A stretch of DNA of 64,000 nt, from NCBI RefSeq assembly GCF_014126825.1, contig NZ_CP059900.1, positions 2,866,954 to 2,930,953 of the forward strand, written 5' to 3'. Source of the stretch: Tomitella gaofuii. GTDB taxonomy: Bacteria; Actinomycetota; Actinomycetes; Mycobacteriales; Mycobacteriaceae. Of this stretch, positions 49,692 through 60,398 are shown in pieces. A program made the position numbers and the translations under genes. Position 1 is the first letter of the stretch, and each line of letters opens with the position of its first letter. The notes below the pieces were generated by a model that saw only the letters and a program-made list of their open reading frames with translations, was not told where the DNA came from and searched no databases.

Positions 49692-50617
49692 GCCGCCTCG
49701 CGCAGCGCGTCCAGCCCGTACTGCAGGTCGTCCGGATACTCGCTGGTGAACTCCGCCCAGCGGCCGTCCCCGGGGTGTGTGAACGCGAGCGACCGGGCGT
49801 GCAGCCATTGACGTTCGAGCCGCAGGCGCTTGGCCAGCACCGGGTCGGCGCCGTAGGTCATGTCGCCGCAGCACGGGTGGTGCACGGCGGCGAAGTGCAC
49901 GCGGATCTGGTGGGTGCGGCCGGTCTCCAGGTGCACGTCGAGCAGGCTGGCGGCCCGGAACGCCTCCACCGTGTCGTAGTGGGTGACGCTGTGCTTCCCG
50001 TCGGACCGCACCGTGAACTTCCACTCGTTGCCGCGGGCGTGCCCGATGGGCGCGTCGATGGTGCCGCTGGACGGATCCGGGTGCCCCTGGACCAGCGCGT
50101 GGTAGCGCTTGTCCACGGTGCGCTCCTTGAACGCGCGCTTGAGCCGGGTGTAGGCGACCTCCGAGGTGGCCACCACCATGACTCCCGAGGTGCCCACGTC
50201 CAGCCGATGCACGATCCCCTGGCGCTCGTGCACGCCGGAGGTGGAGATGCGGAATCCCGCGGCGGCCAGCCCGCCGACCACCGTGGGCCCGGTCCAGCCG
50301 ACGCCCGCGTGCGCCGCGACTCCCACGGGCTTGTCCACGACCACGATGTGCTCGTCGGAGTAGAGGATGTCCATGCCGGGGACCGGTTCGGCGTCGATGG
50401 TCGGCGGCCGCTCAGGTTCGGGCATGTCCACGTCCAGCCACACGCCGGCGCGCAGCCGGTCGGACTTGCCGCAGGCGGCGCCGTCGATGCGCACCGAACC
50501 GGACTCGGCCAGGTGTGCCACCGCCGTGCGCGACAGTCCGGTGAGCCGGGCGAGCGCGGCGTCGAGCCGCATCCCGTCCAACCCGTCGGGCACGGGGATC
50601 GTGCGGGTATCAGGCAT
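49688..50617 (-). CDS. rluD: RluD-family 23S rRNA pseudouridine synthase
   Basis: A 309-residue enzyme. An N-terminal S4 domain (about residues 10-75: [27 protein letters not shown]) precedes the catalytic domain with the aspartate in [17 protein letters not shown] and the family motif [27 protein letters not shown]. The ATG overlaps the lspA stop by 8 bases. It follows lspA as in most actinobacteria. Confidence 0.95.
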   Translation of the reverse strand: MPDTRTIPVPDGLDGMRLDAALARLTGLSRTAVAHLAESGSVRIDGAACGKSDRLRAGVWLDVDMPEPERPPTIDAEPVPGMDILYSDEHIVVVDKPVGVAAHAGVGWTGPTVVGGLAAAGFRISTSGVHERQGIVHRLDVGTSGVMVVATSEVAYTRLKRAFKERTVDKRYHALVQGHPDPSSGTIDAPIGHARGNEWKFTVRSDGKHSVTHYDTVEAFRAASLLDVHLETGRTHQIRVHFAAVHHPCCGDMTYGADPVLAKRLRLERQWLHARSLAFTHPGDGRWAEFTSEYPDDLQYGLDALREAA

Positions 50618-51341
50618 CGCGGGGCAGGTCCTTCCCGTCGGTGGTGTCGGCAGGCCCGGCGGCGTCGGACCCGGCATCGTCTGCGGAATCCGCTTCGTCT
50701 GCGGTGTTGGCATCGGACGCAGTGTCGGAATCGGATGCGGTCTCGGCATCGGACGGGGACCCCGTATCCCCTGTGGCCTCGGCATCCCCGACCGACACCG
50801 CATCGTCCGCGGACCCCGCCACGGGCCGCTGCTGCGGCTCCACGCCGAACAGCGCCAGCGCCGCCAGCAGGATCGCGCCGACGGTGATCCCCGAATCGGC
50901 GATGTTGAACACCGGGAACGAGCCGACCGCGATGAAGTCGACGACGTGCCCTTCGAGGGGCCCCGGCGCGCGGAAGAGCCTGTCGACGAGGTTGCCCAGA
51001 GCGCCGCCGAGCACCAGTCCCAGGCCCACGGCCCACCAGGCGGAGGTGAGCCTGCGGCCGTAGCGGATTATGCCGACCACCACGAGCAGCGCGACGATCG
51101 TCAGTATCCAGGTCATGCCGGTGGCCATGGAGAAGGCCGCGCCCGGATTGCGGATGAGTGTGAAGCGGATGTCGTCGCCGAGCAGCGGCACCGGCCGCCC
51201 CGGGGTCATCTCCGCGACGACGACCACCTTGGTGACGATGTCGAGCGCGAGCACGATCACGGCGATCGCGGCGAGCACCAGGGGGCGGCTGACGCGGCGT
51301 CCGCGCGCGTCGCCCCCGCCGTGGTTCTGCTCGCCGGTCAT
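50610..51341 (-). CDS. lspA: Lipoprotein signal peptidase with acidic C-terminal tail
   Basis: LspA cleaves the signal peptide of prolipoproteins in the membrane. Four membrane helices; the catalytic aspartates are Asp120 in [11 protein letters not shown] and Asp149 in FNIADSG. Residues 1-168 form the usual enzyme; residues 169-243 are an extra tail almost entirely of Asp, Ala, Ser, Thr and Glu with repeated ASDxxTAD-like units and a single Lys. The tail would face the cytoplasm. ATG 51341 is chosen for proximity to the first helix. Confidence 0.95.
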   Translation of the reverse strand: MTGEQNHGGGDARGRRVSRPLVLAAIAVIVLALDIVTKVVVVAEMTPGRPVPLLGDDIRFTLIRNPGAAFSMATGMTWILTIVALLVVVGIIRYGRRLTSAWWAVGLGLVLGGALGNLVDRLFRAPGPLEGHVVDFIAVGSFPVFNIADSGITVGAILLAALALFGVEPQQRPVAGSADDAVSVGDAEATGDTGSPSDAETASDSDTASDANTADEADSADDAGSDAAGPADTTDGKDLPRDA

Positions 51342-51428
51342 GCTCTGCACGCCTCGTTCACCCGATGCTCCCTCGCTCACCGTTCCATCATCCCCTACCG
51401 TGCGGACCGCTGGCGGATGCGCCGCACA

Positions 51429-51470
51429 CGCCACGGTGGCGTCGCCCGCGAGGGCGACGCCACCGTGGCG
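51429..51470. terminator. Perfect 19-bp stem hairpin after the lipoprotein gene
   Basis: CGCCACGGTGGCGTCGCCC (51429-51447) is followed by the loop GCGA and its exact complement (51452-51470). On the minus strand it lies 17 bases past the lipoprotein stop and upstream of lspA. No T-run follows. It is the strongest perfect hairpin I noticed in the window and probably terminates the lipoprotein transcript. Confidence 0.7.
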
Positions 51471-51487
51471 GCTGTGTCGGTGCAGGA

Positions 51488-52015
51488 TCAGGCCGGGCAG
51501 GCCGGGCTCTGCACACCGATCACCGTGGCAAGGCCGCAGACGAAGTTGCCGTCGAGGCGCCACGTGCCGTCGACAGCGATGAGCGTGGCCTCGCCGGTAT
51601 TGGTCTGGCCATTGAAGTTCGCGCTGAACGGCACCGACAGCACGTCGCCGTTGGGCGGCAGGATGGGGCCGACGACGGCGATGTCCTGGAGCGAGCCGTC
51701 CGCCTTGGCCGCGGCGATCTTGTCCGAAAGTGTCTGCAGCAGCTGCGGGTCGGCCTCGAGGCCGGTGACCAGGTCCTGCTTCTGCTCGACCGGTACGGCC
51801 GGGTCCAGCGCTGTCTGCAGCTGGGTGTTGAGCTCGTCGACCGTCGGCGTCGGGGGCAGTGCGCTGTCCTGGGCGCCGTCGGCCGCGCCGGTCGTCTGTT
51901 CCGCCGCGGTGGTGGTGGGCGTGGTCGTGTCGCCGCCGTCCGAGCCGCACGCGGTCAGAGTCAGTGCGATGGCGGCACCCGCACCCAGTGCGGCGGCGGT
52001 TTTACGGAGATTCAC
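51488..52015 (-). CDS. Mtb12-like lipoprotein
   Basis: A 175-residue exported protein. The signal ([23 protein letters not shown]) has a lipobox ending in Cys23, then a Thr/Ala-rich linker and an Mtb12-antigen-like domain (about residues 55-175: [41 protein letters not shown], ending [16 protein letters not shown]). The two cysteines near the end may form a disulfide. Family function unknown. GTG 52015 has AGGA upstream. It sits between dinB and lspA. Confidence 0.82.
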   Translation of the reverse strand: MNLRKTAAALGAGAAIALTLTACGSDGGDTTTPTTTAAEQTTGAADGAQDSALPPTPTVDELNTQLQTALDPAVPVEQKQDLVTGLEADPQLLQTLSDKIAAAKADGSLQDIAVVGPILPPNGDVLSVPFSANFNGQTNTGEATLIAVDGTWRLDGNFVCGLATVIGVQSPACPA

Positions 52016-52146
52016 AGGCGAGTCCTCGTGGTTGGTTGACCGGAGCGTTTCCGGGTCTGCGAGCAGGTCCACCCGACGCGCCCGCACCGGCGGAAGCCGA
52101 CGCCGACCCCCGCCGACCCGGCACCCGCGTCGGAATACTCGTACCA

Positions 52147-53589
52147 CTATGCCAAATCGGTCCCCGCGCCCGCCGGATCTGTGTCGTCTGCCACATTCCA
52201 CCATTCGGGCCAATCCAGGCTCGCCACTGGATCGGCGACCGCGAGCGCGGGGTCCCCCGCGGGCAGCGTGACGACCGGGCCCGGTCCGGAGCTGCGGGTC
52301 TCGAACCGGACGGTGACCACGCCGTGTCCGCTCCCCTGCACCCAGCCGTGCCCGCGATCCGGGTGCCGCACATCGTCGCCGGCGCTCAGCGGCCTCCGGG
52401 CAGCGGCACGCGCATCCCCCGCGCCGACACCCACATCACCGCCGCTGCCCACATCATCGCCGCCGCCCACACCACCGCCGCCTCGGTCACCCGATTCATC
52501 GGCGTCCGCGGAGTCGAATTGCGGGAACAGGACCGTCTGCTGCAATGCCGTCAGCCCGGCGAAGCCCACGCCCACCAGGCGGATGGGCCCCACCTCGCCG
52601 GGATCGACGGCCGCCTTCTGCGCGGCCGCGATGAGCACCGCCCGGTCCGTCGTCGCATACGCGAGGGTCTTCGACCGCGTGACGGTGGACATGTCCGATT
52701 TGCGGAACTTGGCGATGACCGTCCGGGCGCCGCGGCCGTCGTGCAGCAGCCTCCGGTGCGCCGCCTCACCGGTGGCCTGGACGGCGTCCCGGATCTCGCG
52801 ACGGGTGAGCAGGTCGGCGGCGAAAGTGGTCTCGGCGCTGACCTGCTTGGCCTCCGCACGCTCGGCGACGGGCCTGTCGTCGACGCCGCGCGCCAGCGCG
52901 TGCAGCGCCGGTCCCACCGTCGATCCCAGCAGCGAGACCACCTCCGCGTGCCCGAGAGCGGCGAACTGCCCGATCGACTCCACGCCCACCTTGCGCAGCC
53001 GCTCGTCCGCGACCGGCCCGATCCCCCATAGCTTGCGCACCGGCAGGGGGTCCATCTCCGCCCGCTCCCGCGACAGCGCGATCACCCGCTGCCCGCGCGG
53101 CTTCGCCAGGCCGGACGCGATCTTCGCCACCTGTTTCCCCGAACCCGCCCCCACGGAGGCGACGAGCCCCGTCTCCTCGAAGACGGCGTCCCGCAGGCGC
53201 GCGCAGAAGCGTTCCACGTCCGCCGTGCCCGCGCCCTCGAGTTCGCCGGGCTCGGCGAAGGCCTCGTCGAGCGAGAGCTGCTCGATCACCGGGACCAGGC
53301 CGCGCACGACGGCGAACACGCGCCGGCTGGCCAGCCGGTAGAGGCGGCCGCGGGGCGGCACCACGACCGCCCGCAGACCCACCAGGCGCCGCGCCTGATG
53401 CATGGGCATCGCGGAATGCGCACCGTAGGCGCGGGCCTCGTAGCTCGCCCCCGCGACGACCCCGCGCGGGCCCGCACCGCCGACCAGCACCGGACGGCCG
53501 CGCAGCGTCGGCCGCGTCAGCTGCTCCACGGACGCGAAGAACGAGTCCATGTCCATGTGCAGCACCCAGCGCTGCGTGCCCGTCACCAC
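52147..53589 (-). CDS. dinB: DNA polymerase IV (Y family, DinB)
   Basis: A 480-residue translesion polymerase. Catalytic acids are Asp13 and Asp15 in [13 protein letters not shown] and Asp108-Glu109 in SLDEAF. The little-finger domain runs to about residue 355, where QTVLF is a clamp-binding-type motif. A Gly-rich linker (about 366-392) and an extra C-terminal segment (about 400-480, with [15 protein letters not shown]) follow. The location between ileS and lspA corresponds to mycobacterial dinB1 (dinX). Confidence 0.93.
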   Translation of the reverse strand: MVTGTQRWVLHMDMDSFFASVEQLTRPTLRGRPVLVGGAGPRGVVAGASYEARAYGAHSAMPMHQARRLVGLRAVVVPPRGRLYRLASRRVFAVVRGLVPVIEQLSLDEAFAEPGELEGAGTADVERFCARLRDAVFEETGLVASVGAGSGKQVAKIASGLAKPRGQRVIALSRERAEMDPLPVRKLWGIGPVADERLRKVGVESIGQFAALGHAEVVSLLGSTVGPALHALARGVDDRPVAERAEAKQVSAETTFAADLLTRREIRDAVQATGEAAHRRLLHDGRGARTVIAKFRKSDMSTVTRSKTLAYATTDRAVLIAAAQKAAVDPGEVGPIRLVGVGFAGLTALQQTVLFPQFDSADADESGDRGGGGVGGGDDVGSGGDVGVGAGDARAAARRPLSAGDDVRHPDRGHGWVQGSGHGVVTVRFETRSSGPGPVVTLPAGDPALAVADPVASLDWPEWWNVADDTDPAGAGTDLA

Positions 53590-53636
53590 ACCGTCACCGC
53601 CGCCGACCGGTCACCGCCGCCGCGCAGCCTGCGGAG

Positions 53637-56600
53637 TCACACCCTGTCCAGCACGGCCCGCACGCCGTCGCCCAGGTCCACCGCCGCATCGTCGCCGTCG
53701 ACCCTGGCGAAGGCGAGCTCGGTGGCGAGGACCTCGCCGGCGATGAGGTCGCCGTGCACGCGCGCACGCTCCGCGAACCGGTCCGGCACGTCGAGAGTCA
53801 GGCGGATGCGGTCCGAGATGTCCAGGCCCGCGCTGCGGCGGGCGTCCTGCAGTTCGCGGATGCGGTCCTTCGCCCAGCCCTCGGCCTCGAGCTCCTCGGT
53901 CACGGTCGTGTCGAGCACCACGAGGCCGGCGCCGCCGGGCAGCGCCGCGGTGGAGTCCTCCTCCGCGGCGACGAGCCGGCTGGTGAACTCGCCGTCGACG
54001 AGCGCGATGCCCGCCGCGACGACGGTGCCGTCCGCCTCCTGCGCCCAGTCGCCGGACTTGACCGCCTTGATGACCTTCTGCACGTCCTTGCCCAGGCGCG
54101 GACCCGCGGCCCGCGCGTTGACGACGAGTTCGAACCGGCCGTGCGTGTCGACATCCGTGGTGAGTTCGACGTTCTTCACGTTCACCTCGTCGGCGATGAG
54201 GTCGGTGAACGGCCGCAGCGCACCGGACCCCTCGGCCGCCACGGTGAGGAACCGTAGCGGCAGGCGCACGCGCAGCTTGTTGGCCTTGCGCACGCCCAGC
54301 GCCGCGGAGCACACGCCGCGGACCTCGTCCATGGCCGCCACCAGCTGCGGGTCGGCGGGCAGCAGGTCCGGTTCCGGCCAGTCGGTGAGGTGCACCGAAC
54401 GTCCGCCGGTGAGCCCGCGCCAGATCACCTCGGTGGCCAGCGGGAGCAGCGGCGCCGCCAGGCGGGTGAGCACCTCGAGCACCGTGTGCAGCGTGTCGAA
54501 CGCGTCCGGCTCCGCCTCGCCGCCCGCCCAGAACCGCGGCCGCGAGCGGCGCACGTACCAGTTGGTGAGCGCGTCGCAGAAGCCCCGCAGCAGATCGCAG
54601 GCGCGCGCCACGTCGAGATCGTCGAGTGCGGCGGTCATCTCGTCGCGGCACAGCGCGAGCTTGGCCAGGATGTACCGGTCGAGGACGTGCTGAGAATCGG
54701 TGCGCCACTCGCCCGGGCGCTCAGCGTAGAGCTGCAGGAAGCCCCACGAATTCCACAGCGGCAGCAACGCCTGCCGCACGCCCTCGCGGATGCCCTGCTC
54801 GGTGACGACGAGGTTGCCGCCGCGCAGAATCGGTGACGACATGAGGAACCAGCGCATCGCGTCGGAGCCGTCGCGGTCGAACACCTCGGAGACGTCCGGA
54901 TAGTTGCGCTTGGACTTGCTCATCTTCTGGCCGTCGTCGCCGAGCACGATCCCGTGCGACACGCACGTGCGGAACGCCGGCCGGTCGAAGATCGCCGTCG
55001 ACAGGACGTGCAGGGTGTAGAACCATCCGCGGGTCTGCCCGATGTATTCGACGATGAAGTCGCCGGGGAAGTGCGAGTCGAACCACTCGCCGTTGTCGAA
55101 CGGGTAGTGCACCTGCGCGTACGGCATCGACCCGGAGTCGAACCACACGTCGAGCACGTCCGGGATGCGCCGCATCGTGGCGCGCCCCGTCGGATCGTCC
55201 GGGTTGGGGCGGGTGAGCTCGTCGATGTACGGACGGTGCAGGTCGGCCGGGCGCACCCCGAAGTCGCGCTCGAGCTCGTCGAGGCTGCCGTACACGTCGA
55301 CGCGGGGGTGCTCGGCGTCGTCGGACACCCACACCGGGATCGGCGTGCCCCAGTAGCGGTTGCGGGAGATGGACCAGTCGCGCGCACCCTCGACCCACTT
55401 GCCGAACTGCCCGCGGCCGATGTGCGACGGATACCAGGTGATCTGTTCGTTGAGCTCCACCATGCGGTCGCGGAACTCGGTGACCTTGATGAACCAGGAG
55501 GACACCGCGCGGTAGATCAGCGGGTTGCCGCACCGCCAGCAATGCGGATAGGAGTGCTCGTAGGTCTCGTGCCGCACCAGCCAGGCGCCGCCCGCCGCGA
55601 CCGGGCCCGAGGCGTCCTTCAGGTCGCGGATGATCCGCGGGTTCGCGTCGAAGACCAGCTCGCCCGCGTAGTCGGGCACCTGCTCGTCGAACCGGCCGCG
55701 CGCGTCCACCGGCGTGACCGGGGTGATCCCGGCGGCGTCGGTGACCACCTTGTCGTCCTCGCCGTAGGCGGGCGCGATGTGCACGATGCCGGTGCCGTCG
55801 TCGGTGGTGACGTAGTCGGCCGCGAGCACCCGGAAGGCGTTCTCGGCACCGGCGAAGTACGGGAACGGCGGCACGTAGCGCAGACCCAGCAGCTCCTCGC
55901 CGGTGAAGTGCGCGAGCACCTCCGGGCTCTCCCCCAGTTCCTTGGCGTAGGCGCCCACGCGCGCTTCGGCCAGCAGGGCGCGCCGCCCGCCCGGTCCCGC
56001 CACGAGCACGTAGCGGACCTCCGGGTGCACGGCGGCGGCCATGTTGGACGGCAACGTCCACGGCGTGGTGGTCCACACCAGCAGGTGCGCCCCGTCGAGC
56101 CGCTCGAACGGGCCCGCGCCGTTGCCGTCGACCCGGAACCCCACGGTGATCGCCGGGTCCTGGCGCGACTTGTAGACGTCGTCGTCCATCCGCAGCTCGT
56201 GGTTGGACAGCGGCGTCTCGTCGCGCCAGCAGTACGGGAGCACCCGGTAGCCCTCGTAGGCCAGCCCCTTGTCGTAGAGCTGCTTGAACGCCCAGATCAC
56301 CGATTCCATGAAGGTGACGTCGAGCGTCTTGTAGTCGCGGTCGAAGTCGACCCAGCGCGCCTGCCGGGTGACGTACTCGCGCCATTCGTCGGTGTACTTG
56401 AGCACGGAGGTCCGGCACGCCTCGTTGAACGCCGCGATGCCCATGGTGTCGATCTGCGACTTGTCCGTGATGCCCAGTTGACGCTCGGCCTCCAGCTCCG
56501 CGGGCAGGCCGTGCGTGTCCCATCCGAAGCGCCGGTCGACGAGCTTGCCGCGCATGGTCTGGTACCGGGGCACGATGTCCTTGACGTACCCGGTGAGCAG

Positions 56601-56846
56601 GTGCCCGTAGTGCGGCAGGCCGTTGGCGAACGGGGGCCCGTCGTAGAAGACGAACTCCTCGGCGCCCGCGCGCCGGCGCATGCTCTCCTGGAAGGTGCCG
56701 TCCGCGGCCCAGAACGCGAGCACGCGCTCCTCCATCGCCGGGAAGTCGGCGGAACCCTTGCTGTGGCCGCCGGTGAGGTCTACACGCGGGTAGGCCGCGC
56801 CGACGGTACTGCTGCCGCCGGATCCGGGGTGTGCGGGGTCGGTCAC
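53637..56846 (-). CDS. ileS: Isoleucyl-tRNA synthetase
   Basis: IleS charges tRNA-Ile. The 1069 residues are the long, eukaryote-like form common in actinobacteria. The HIGH-type motif is in [13 protein letters not shown], the KMSKS motif in [14 protein letters not shown], and the CP1 editing domain is present. GTG start 56846 with AGGGAG 8 bases upstream. The leader contains a T-box that would control translation by tRNA-Ile charging. Confidence 0.97.
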   Translation of the reverse strand: MTDPAHPGSGGSSTVGAAYPRVDLTGGHSKGSADFPAMEERVLAFWAADGTFQESMRRRAGAEEFVFYDGPPFANGLPHYGHLLTGYVKDIVPRYQTMRGKLVDRRFGWDTHGLPAELEAERQLGITDKSQIDTMGIAAFNEACRTSVLKYTDEWREYVTRQARWVDFDRDYKTLDVTFMESVIWAFKQLYDKGLAYEGYRVLPYCWRDETPLSNHELRMDDDVYKSRQDPAITVGFRVDGNGAGPFERLDGAHLLVWTTTPWTLPSNMAAAVHPEVRYVLVAGPGGRRALLAEARVGAYAKELGESPEVLAHFTGEELLGLRYVPPFPYFAGAENAFRVLAADYVTTDDGTGIVHIAPAYGEDDKVVTDAAGITPVTPVDARGRFDEQVPDYAGELVFDANPRIIRDLKDASGPVAAGGAWLVRHETYEHSYPHCWRCGNPLIYRAVSSWFIKVTEFRDRMVELNEQITWYPSHIGRGQFGKWVEGARDWSISRNRYWGTPIPVWVSDDAEHPRVDVYGSLDELERDFGVRPADLHRPYIDELTRPNPDDPTGRATMRRIPDVLDVWFDSGSMPYAQVHYPFDNGEWFDSHFPGDFIVEYIGQTRGWFYTLHVLSTAIFDRPAFRTCVSHGIVLGDDGQKMSKSKRNYPDVSEVFDRDGSDAMRWFLMSSPILRGGNLVVTEQGIREGVRQALLPLWNSWGFLQLYAERPGEWRTDSQHVLDRYILAKLALCRDEMTAALDDLDVARACDLLRGFCDALTNWYVRRSRPRFWAGGEAEPDAFDTLHTVLEVLTRLAAPLLPLATEVIWRGLTGGRSVHLTDWPEPDLLPADPQLVAAMDEVRGVCSAALGVRKANKLRVRLPLRFLTVAAEGSGALRPFTDLIADEVNVKNVELTTDVDTHGRFELVVNARAAGPRLGKDVQKVIKAVKSGDWAQEADGTVVAAGIALVDGEFTSRLVAAEEDSTAALPGGAGLVVLDTTVTEELEAEGWAKDRIRELQDARRSAGLDISDRIRLTLDVPDRFAERARVHGDLIAGEVLATELAFARVDGDDAAVDLGDGVRAVLDRV

Positions 56847-56856
56847 TGTTCAGGCT

Positions 56857-57105
56857 CCCTACGTGCCAGTTTCCTCGTGCGCCCGCGATGCGGGCCACCT
56901 TGACTCGGCACGGGGACGACGCGCCTGCGCCGCGGTACCACCCCGCTTACCCGGCCGCGCCGTGCGGGCAGGGTCGCTCGTGAGGGCTGTGACGGGCCCG
57001 CCCGTCCGGGTCTACTGGGCGGCGGACGCCGACCCGCGGTGCGGGCCGGCGTGCGTGCCGCTGTTCTTCCGGAGGCTCCCCGGTGATCGCCGGATCATCG
57101 CCGCG
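56857..57105 (-). promoter_or_regulatory. Ile-specific T-box riboswitch, translational type
   Basis: The leader contains the T-box core GGTGGTACCGCGG (56930-56942), which pairs with an uncharged tRNA 3' end. Upstream, GGCGATCACCGGGGAGCC places an ATC (Ile) specifier triplet at 57085-57087. A helix between ggcacgggg (56907-56915) and ccctacgtgcc (56857-56867), plus-strand letters, would hide the AGGGAG ribosome site. This matches the actinobacterial ileS T-boxes that act on translation. The 5' limit is approximate. Confidence 0.9.
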
Positions 57106-57138
57106 GTCCCGATGGGGGGGACCGCACTCATGCCGACT

Positions 57139-57405
57139 CTAGTCGGCCTCGTCCTGCGCGCCGTGACCGGCGGCCACCTCATCGCCGTCGTCACCGGTCC
57201 CGTCGCCGCGTTCCTGCTGCGCCTCGTCGTCCGCCGCGGTGCCGTCACCGCCGCGCCGCCCGCGGATGATGTCGATCACCAGCAGCACGAATCCGACGAT
57301 GCACACGCCGATGCACGCCCAGGCGAAGGCCACCGAGCTGATCACCAGCGCGACGACCAGCAGGACGAACCCGACGAGGGTCACGACCAGGGCTGCGATC
57401 AGCAT
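57139..57405 (-). CDS. Small two-TM membrane protein upstream of ileS
   Basis: An 88-residue protein with two adjoining hydrophobic helices (LIAALVVTLVGFVLLVVALVI and VAFAWACIGVCIVGFVLLVIDII) and a very acidic, Gly/Asp-rich tail. It lies between wag31 and ileS. Function unknown; the place next to wag31 suggests an envelope role, by inference only. Confidence 0.72.
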   Translation of the reverse strand: MLIAALVVTLVGFVLLVVALVISSVAFAWACIGVCIVGFVLLVIDIIRGRRGGDGTAADDEAQQERGDGTGDDGDEVAAGHGAQDEAD

Positions 57406-57475
57406 CGGGTCCTCCTGAGTGTCCGGCGGCGCACGACGGGCGGGCGCAGCGCGCGGGTACGGCTGCTGGCGGTCA

Positions 57476-58369
57476 CTACTTGCGGTCGCGGACCTCGGAC
57501 GAGTTGTCCACCGGTGCGGCGGACCCGCGCTGGTTCAGCTCCTCGAGCTGCCCCTCCAGGTAGGTCTTCAGGCGTGTCCGGTACTCGCGCTCATAGGTGC
57601 GCAGCGACTCGATCTCACCTTCGAGCTTGGTGCGCTGCTCGTTGATGGTGCCCATGACCTCGGTGTGCTTCTTCTCCGCATCCGCCTGCAGCGCCGCGGC
57701 CTTGTCCTGGGCCTGCTTGAGCTGGTTCTCGGAGCGGGTGCGCGCATCCGCCAGCAGCGCCTCGGACTTCTGCCGGGCCTCGGCGAGCATGGAGTCCGCC
57801 TTGGTGCGCGCATCGGTGACCATCTTCTCCGAGTTGGCGCGGGCGTCCGAGACGAGCTTCTCCGACGTGCTGCGCGCGTCGGAGAGCGTCTTGTCCGACT
57901 CCGACTTGGCGTCGCCGGTGAGCCTGTCCGCCGTCTCCTGCGCGAGCGCCAACAGCTTGGCAGCCTGCACGTGGGCGGCCTCGGTGGCCGCCGCCACCGA
58001 GGAACCGGATGCGGCGCCGGCCGACTTGTCCGACGAGGACTGCTCCTTGACGTCTGCCGTGACACCCGACGACGAAGCACCCGTCGAGGCGGGGGTCGAC
58101 GTCGGGGAGGGCGTCTGGGCGGCCGGGGCCGCCGTCGCGGCGGCGGCGGACGCGCCGGTGGCGGACGAGGCCTTCTTCTCGGCGTCGGCCAGCTCGGATT
58201 CGAGCTCGGAGACCCGCTGCGACAGGTCCGAGTTCTCCTCTACGAGCCGGGCCAGCTCGGCCTCGACGAGGTCGAGGAACTGGTCTACCTCGTCCTCGTT
58301 GTAGCCACGCTTGCCAATGGGCGGCTTGCTGAACGCCACATTGTGGACGTCGGCCGGAGTAAGCGGCAT
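57476..58369 (-). CDS. wag31: Polar growth protein Wag31/DivIVA
   Basis: A 297-residue DivIVA protein that marks poles and the septum and directs tip growth. The N-terminal membrane-binding domain (about residues 1-65) has [26 protein letters not shown] and a first coiled coil. A Ser/Ala/Pro/Thr-rich linker (about 66-130) follows, then a long coiled coil with seven 11-residue repeats (162-238) of LxDARxxSExx type. AGGGGA precedes the ATG. Neighbours are yggT and sepF. Confidence 0.97.
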   Translation of the reverse strand: MPLTPADVHNVAFSKPPIGKRGYNEDEVDQFLDLVEAELARLVEENSDLSQRVSELESELADAEKKASSATGASAAAATAAPAAQTPSPTSTPASTGASSSGVTADVKEQSSSDKSAGAASGSSVAAATEAAHVQAAKLLALAQETADRLTGDAKSESDKTLSDARSTSEKLVSDARANSEKMVTDARTKADSMLAEARQKSEALLADARTRSENQLKQAQDKAAALQADAEKKHTEVMGTINEQRTKLEGEIESLRTYEREYRTRLKTYLEGQLEELNQRGSAAPVDNSSEVRDRK

Positions 58370-58479
58370 TGGAGTGTTCCCCTATCGCATACATGGGCAG
58401 CCGAGAGAGACCCGGCCATCGCAGTTCACTGCCGCCCATCCTGTCACATCAGGTCACGATCGTGCATCACGAACACCGC

Positions 58480-58776
58480 TCATGCGTACATGAAACGCCC
58501 CACGACGCTGATGAGCACGAACAGGATCAGCATCAGCACGAGGATCGACAGGTCCAGTCGGACCTGCCCCATGCGCACCGGCGGGATCAGCTTGCGCAGC
58601 AGCTTCACCGGCGGATCGGAGATCGTGAACAGCGCCTCGAGCAGCACCACGAGGATCCCCTTGGGGTGCCAGTCGCGCGCGAACGAGCGGATGAACTCCA
58701 CGATGACGCGGCCGATGAGGCAGAACCAGAAAATATAGAGAAGGACGTAGACGACCTCGAGCGCAGCCATGCCCAT
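58480..58776 (-). CDS. yggT: YggT family membrane protein
   Basis: A 98-residue protein with two membrane helices (VVYVLLYIFWFCLIGRVIVEFI and LSILVLMLILFVLISVVGRFM) and the central YggT motif LFTISDPPVKLLRKLIPPVR. YggT proteins lie near division genes in Gram-positive bacteria, with a proposed link to osmotic stress or division. ATG 58776 or 58770. It is separated from sepF by a hairpin. Confidence 0.92.
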   Translation of the reverse strand: MGMAALEVVYVLLYIFWFCLIGRVIVEFIRSFARDWHPKGILVVLLEALFTISDPPVKLLRKLIPPVRMGQVRLDLSILVLMLILFVLISVVGRFMYA

Positions 58777-58871
58777 CACTCTGCCCGAAAGCGGCGGCGC
58801 ACCCCACGCCGGGTGACCGGCGCGACCGTCCGGCGCGCCCGCCGCGCACGCCCCCGGGCCATGACATGCGG

Positions 58872-58901
58872 AACCCCCGCCGCGCGGACGCGACGGGGGT
58901 T
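58872..58901 (-). terminator. Terminator-like hairpin after sepF
   Basis: AACCCCCG (58872-58879) pairs with CGGGGGTT (58894-58901), with an inner CGCG/CGCG helix. On the minus strand it lies 14 bases after the sepF stop and before yggT, so it may end the ftsZ-to-sepF transcript. No T-tract follows. Confidence 0.6.
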
Positions 58902-58915
58902 CCTGCCGGCGGGAC

Positions 58916-59536
58916 TCACTTGGAGTAGAAGCCCGTCTCCACCAGCCGGCGACGGTCTTCCGCGGAGACGTCGATCTCCGCGGGTGAGAGAAGGAACACC
59001 TTCGTAGCCACCTTGTCGAACGAGCCACGCAGGGCGAAGGCGAGGCCTGCCGCGAAGTCGACGAGGCGCTTCGCGTCGGCGTTGCTCATCTCGACGAGGT
59101 CCATGATGACGGGCACCCCGTCGCGGAACTGCTCGCCGATGGTGCGGGCCTCGCTGTAGTCGCGGGGGCGGAGGGTCGTGATCTTCGCCATGCCCCCGGA
59201 CTCGTCGAACAGCGAAGCGGCACGGCGCGGCTCCACCCGCGGCTCCGGCCGCGCATCCATCGCCAGCGCGCCGCGGGTCCCCGCCATCGGCGCGGGCCGG
59301 CTCCCGCCCCGCGGCGGGACCGACTCGAGCCGCCCACGCCCCGGCGCGTAGCGGTCGTCCTCGTATCCGCGGGGTCCGGCGGGGTAGTCGCCGCGCATGC
59401 CGTCGTACTCCCGGTCGTACTCGTCGTAACCGTCGTCCAGCCCCCGGCGCGGCCCGGGCTCGTCGAGGTAGTCGTCATCGAAGTCCTCGAGCGGCACCAT
59501 CCCGAAGTACGCCTTGAACTTTTGCAGGCTGCTCAT
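58916..59536 (-). CDS. sepF: Cell division protein SepF
   Basis: SepF anchors FtsZ to the membrane and aligns protofilaments. The 206 residues begin with the amphipathic membrane-binding [12 protein letters not shown]. An acidic Tyr/Asp/Arg-rich linker (about residues 15-115) follows, then the SepF domain ([54 protein letters not shown]). Actinobacteria lack FtsA, so SepF is the main FtsZ tether. The FtsZ C-terminal peptide nearby is its partner. Confidence 0.96.
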   Translation of the reverse strand: MSSLQKFKAYFGMVPLEDFDDDYLDEPGPRRGLDDGYDEYDREYDGMRGDYPAGPRGYEDDRYAPGRGRLESVPPRGGSRPAPMAGTRGALAMDARPEPRVEPRRAASLFDESGGMAKITTLRPRDYSEARTIGEQFRDGVPVIMDLVEMSNADAKRLVDFAAGLAFALRGSFDKVATKVFLLSPAEIDVSAEDRRRLVETGFYSK

Positions 59537-59639
59537 CGAATAGACCTTCCTTGCTGCGGCGGATCGTGGCTGGGCTGTGGACTGTGCACTGCGGACGGGT
59601 TGTGCTGCGGTCCGGCGGGAGGACCGTGGATCCCGCCGT

Positions 59640-60398
59640 TCATGGCGAGACTATCGGCCGCGCACCCATGATCGCGGTACCGACACGCACACAGGTCGAT
59701 CCGTGTGCGATGGCCGATTCGAGGTCGCCCGACATCCCGGCGGACAGGCCCCCGGCCTGCGGATGGCGCCGGAGGAACGCCGCGCGGACACCGGCGAGCC
59801 GGGCGAACGCCGCGTCCGGTTCCTCCTGCCGCGGCGCCACCGCCATGAGCCCCGCGAGCCGCATGGATTCCGCCGCCTCCACCTGATCCGCGAGCTCGTC
59901 GAGGTCGGCGGCGGACACGCCGCCGCGCGCCGGGTCGCCGTCGAGGCTCACCTGCAGGTAGACCTCCAGCGGCGCGGTCCGCTCGCCGGCGTCCAGCGCC
60001 GACGCCGTCGCACGCGCGAGGGCGTGCGCGAGCCGGAGCGAATCCACGGAATGGACGGCGTGCGCCCAACGGGCCGCCGCCCGCGCCTTGTTCCGCTGCA
60101 GCCGGCCCACCATGTGCCAGCGCGGCGGCGCGCTCGGTCCGCCGGCGGCGGACAGAAGCCGGGCGCAATCCTCCGCCTTGGGCCCGGCCTCCTGCTCCCG
60201 CGATTCGCCGAGGTCCTCCGCGCCGAGCCGCGCGAGGGCCGCCGCGTCCGACGCCGGGAAGCGCTTCGTCACCGCGATCAGCGTCACCGAACCCGGGGCG
60301 CGGCCGGCCGCGGCGCACGCCCCCGCGATGCGCTCGCGGGCGGCGGCGAGACCGCCGGCCAGTTCGGCCGCGCGGTCGCCGCCCGCCTGCGCGGTCAT
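59640..60398 (-). CDS. yggS: YggS/PLPBP family PLP-binding protein
   Basis: A 252-residue alanine-racemase-like TIM barrel. The PLP lysine is in [34 protein letters not shown] and [24 protein letters not shown] are family motifs. These proteins keep PLP in balance rather than catalyse a reaction. The ATG overlaps the pgeF stop (ATGA). Standard member of the ftsZ-sepF cluster. Confidence 0.95.
   Translation of the reverse strand: MTAQAGGDRAAELAGGLAAARERIAGACAAAGRAPGSVTLIAVTKRFPASDAAALARLGAEDLGESREQEAGPKAEDCARLLSAAGGPSAPPRWHMVGRLQRNKARAAARWAHAVHSVDSLRLAHALARATASALDAGERTAPLEVYLQVSLDGDPARGGVSAADLDELADQVEAAESMRLAGLMAVAPRQEEPDAAFARLAGVRAAFLRRHPQAGGLSAGMSGDLESAIAHGSTCVRVGTAIMGARPIVSP

Noticed and set aside
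57012-57248. A 78-codon minus-strand frame over the ileS leader
   Set aside because: It coincides with the T-box elements and has an Arg/Thr/Pro-rich shadow composition.
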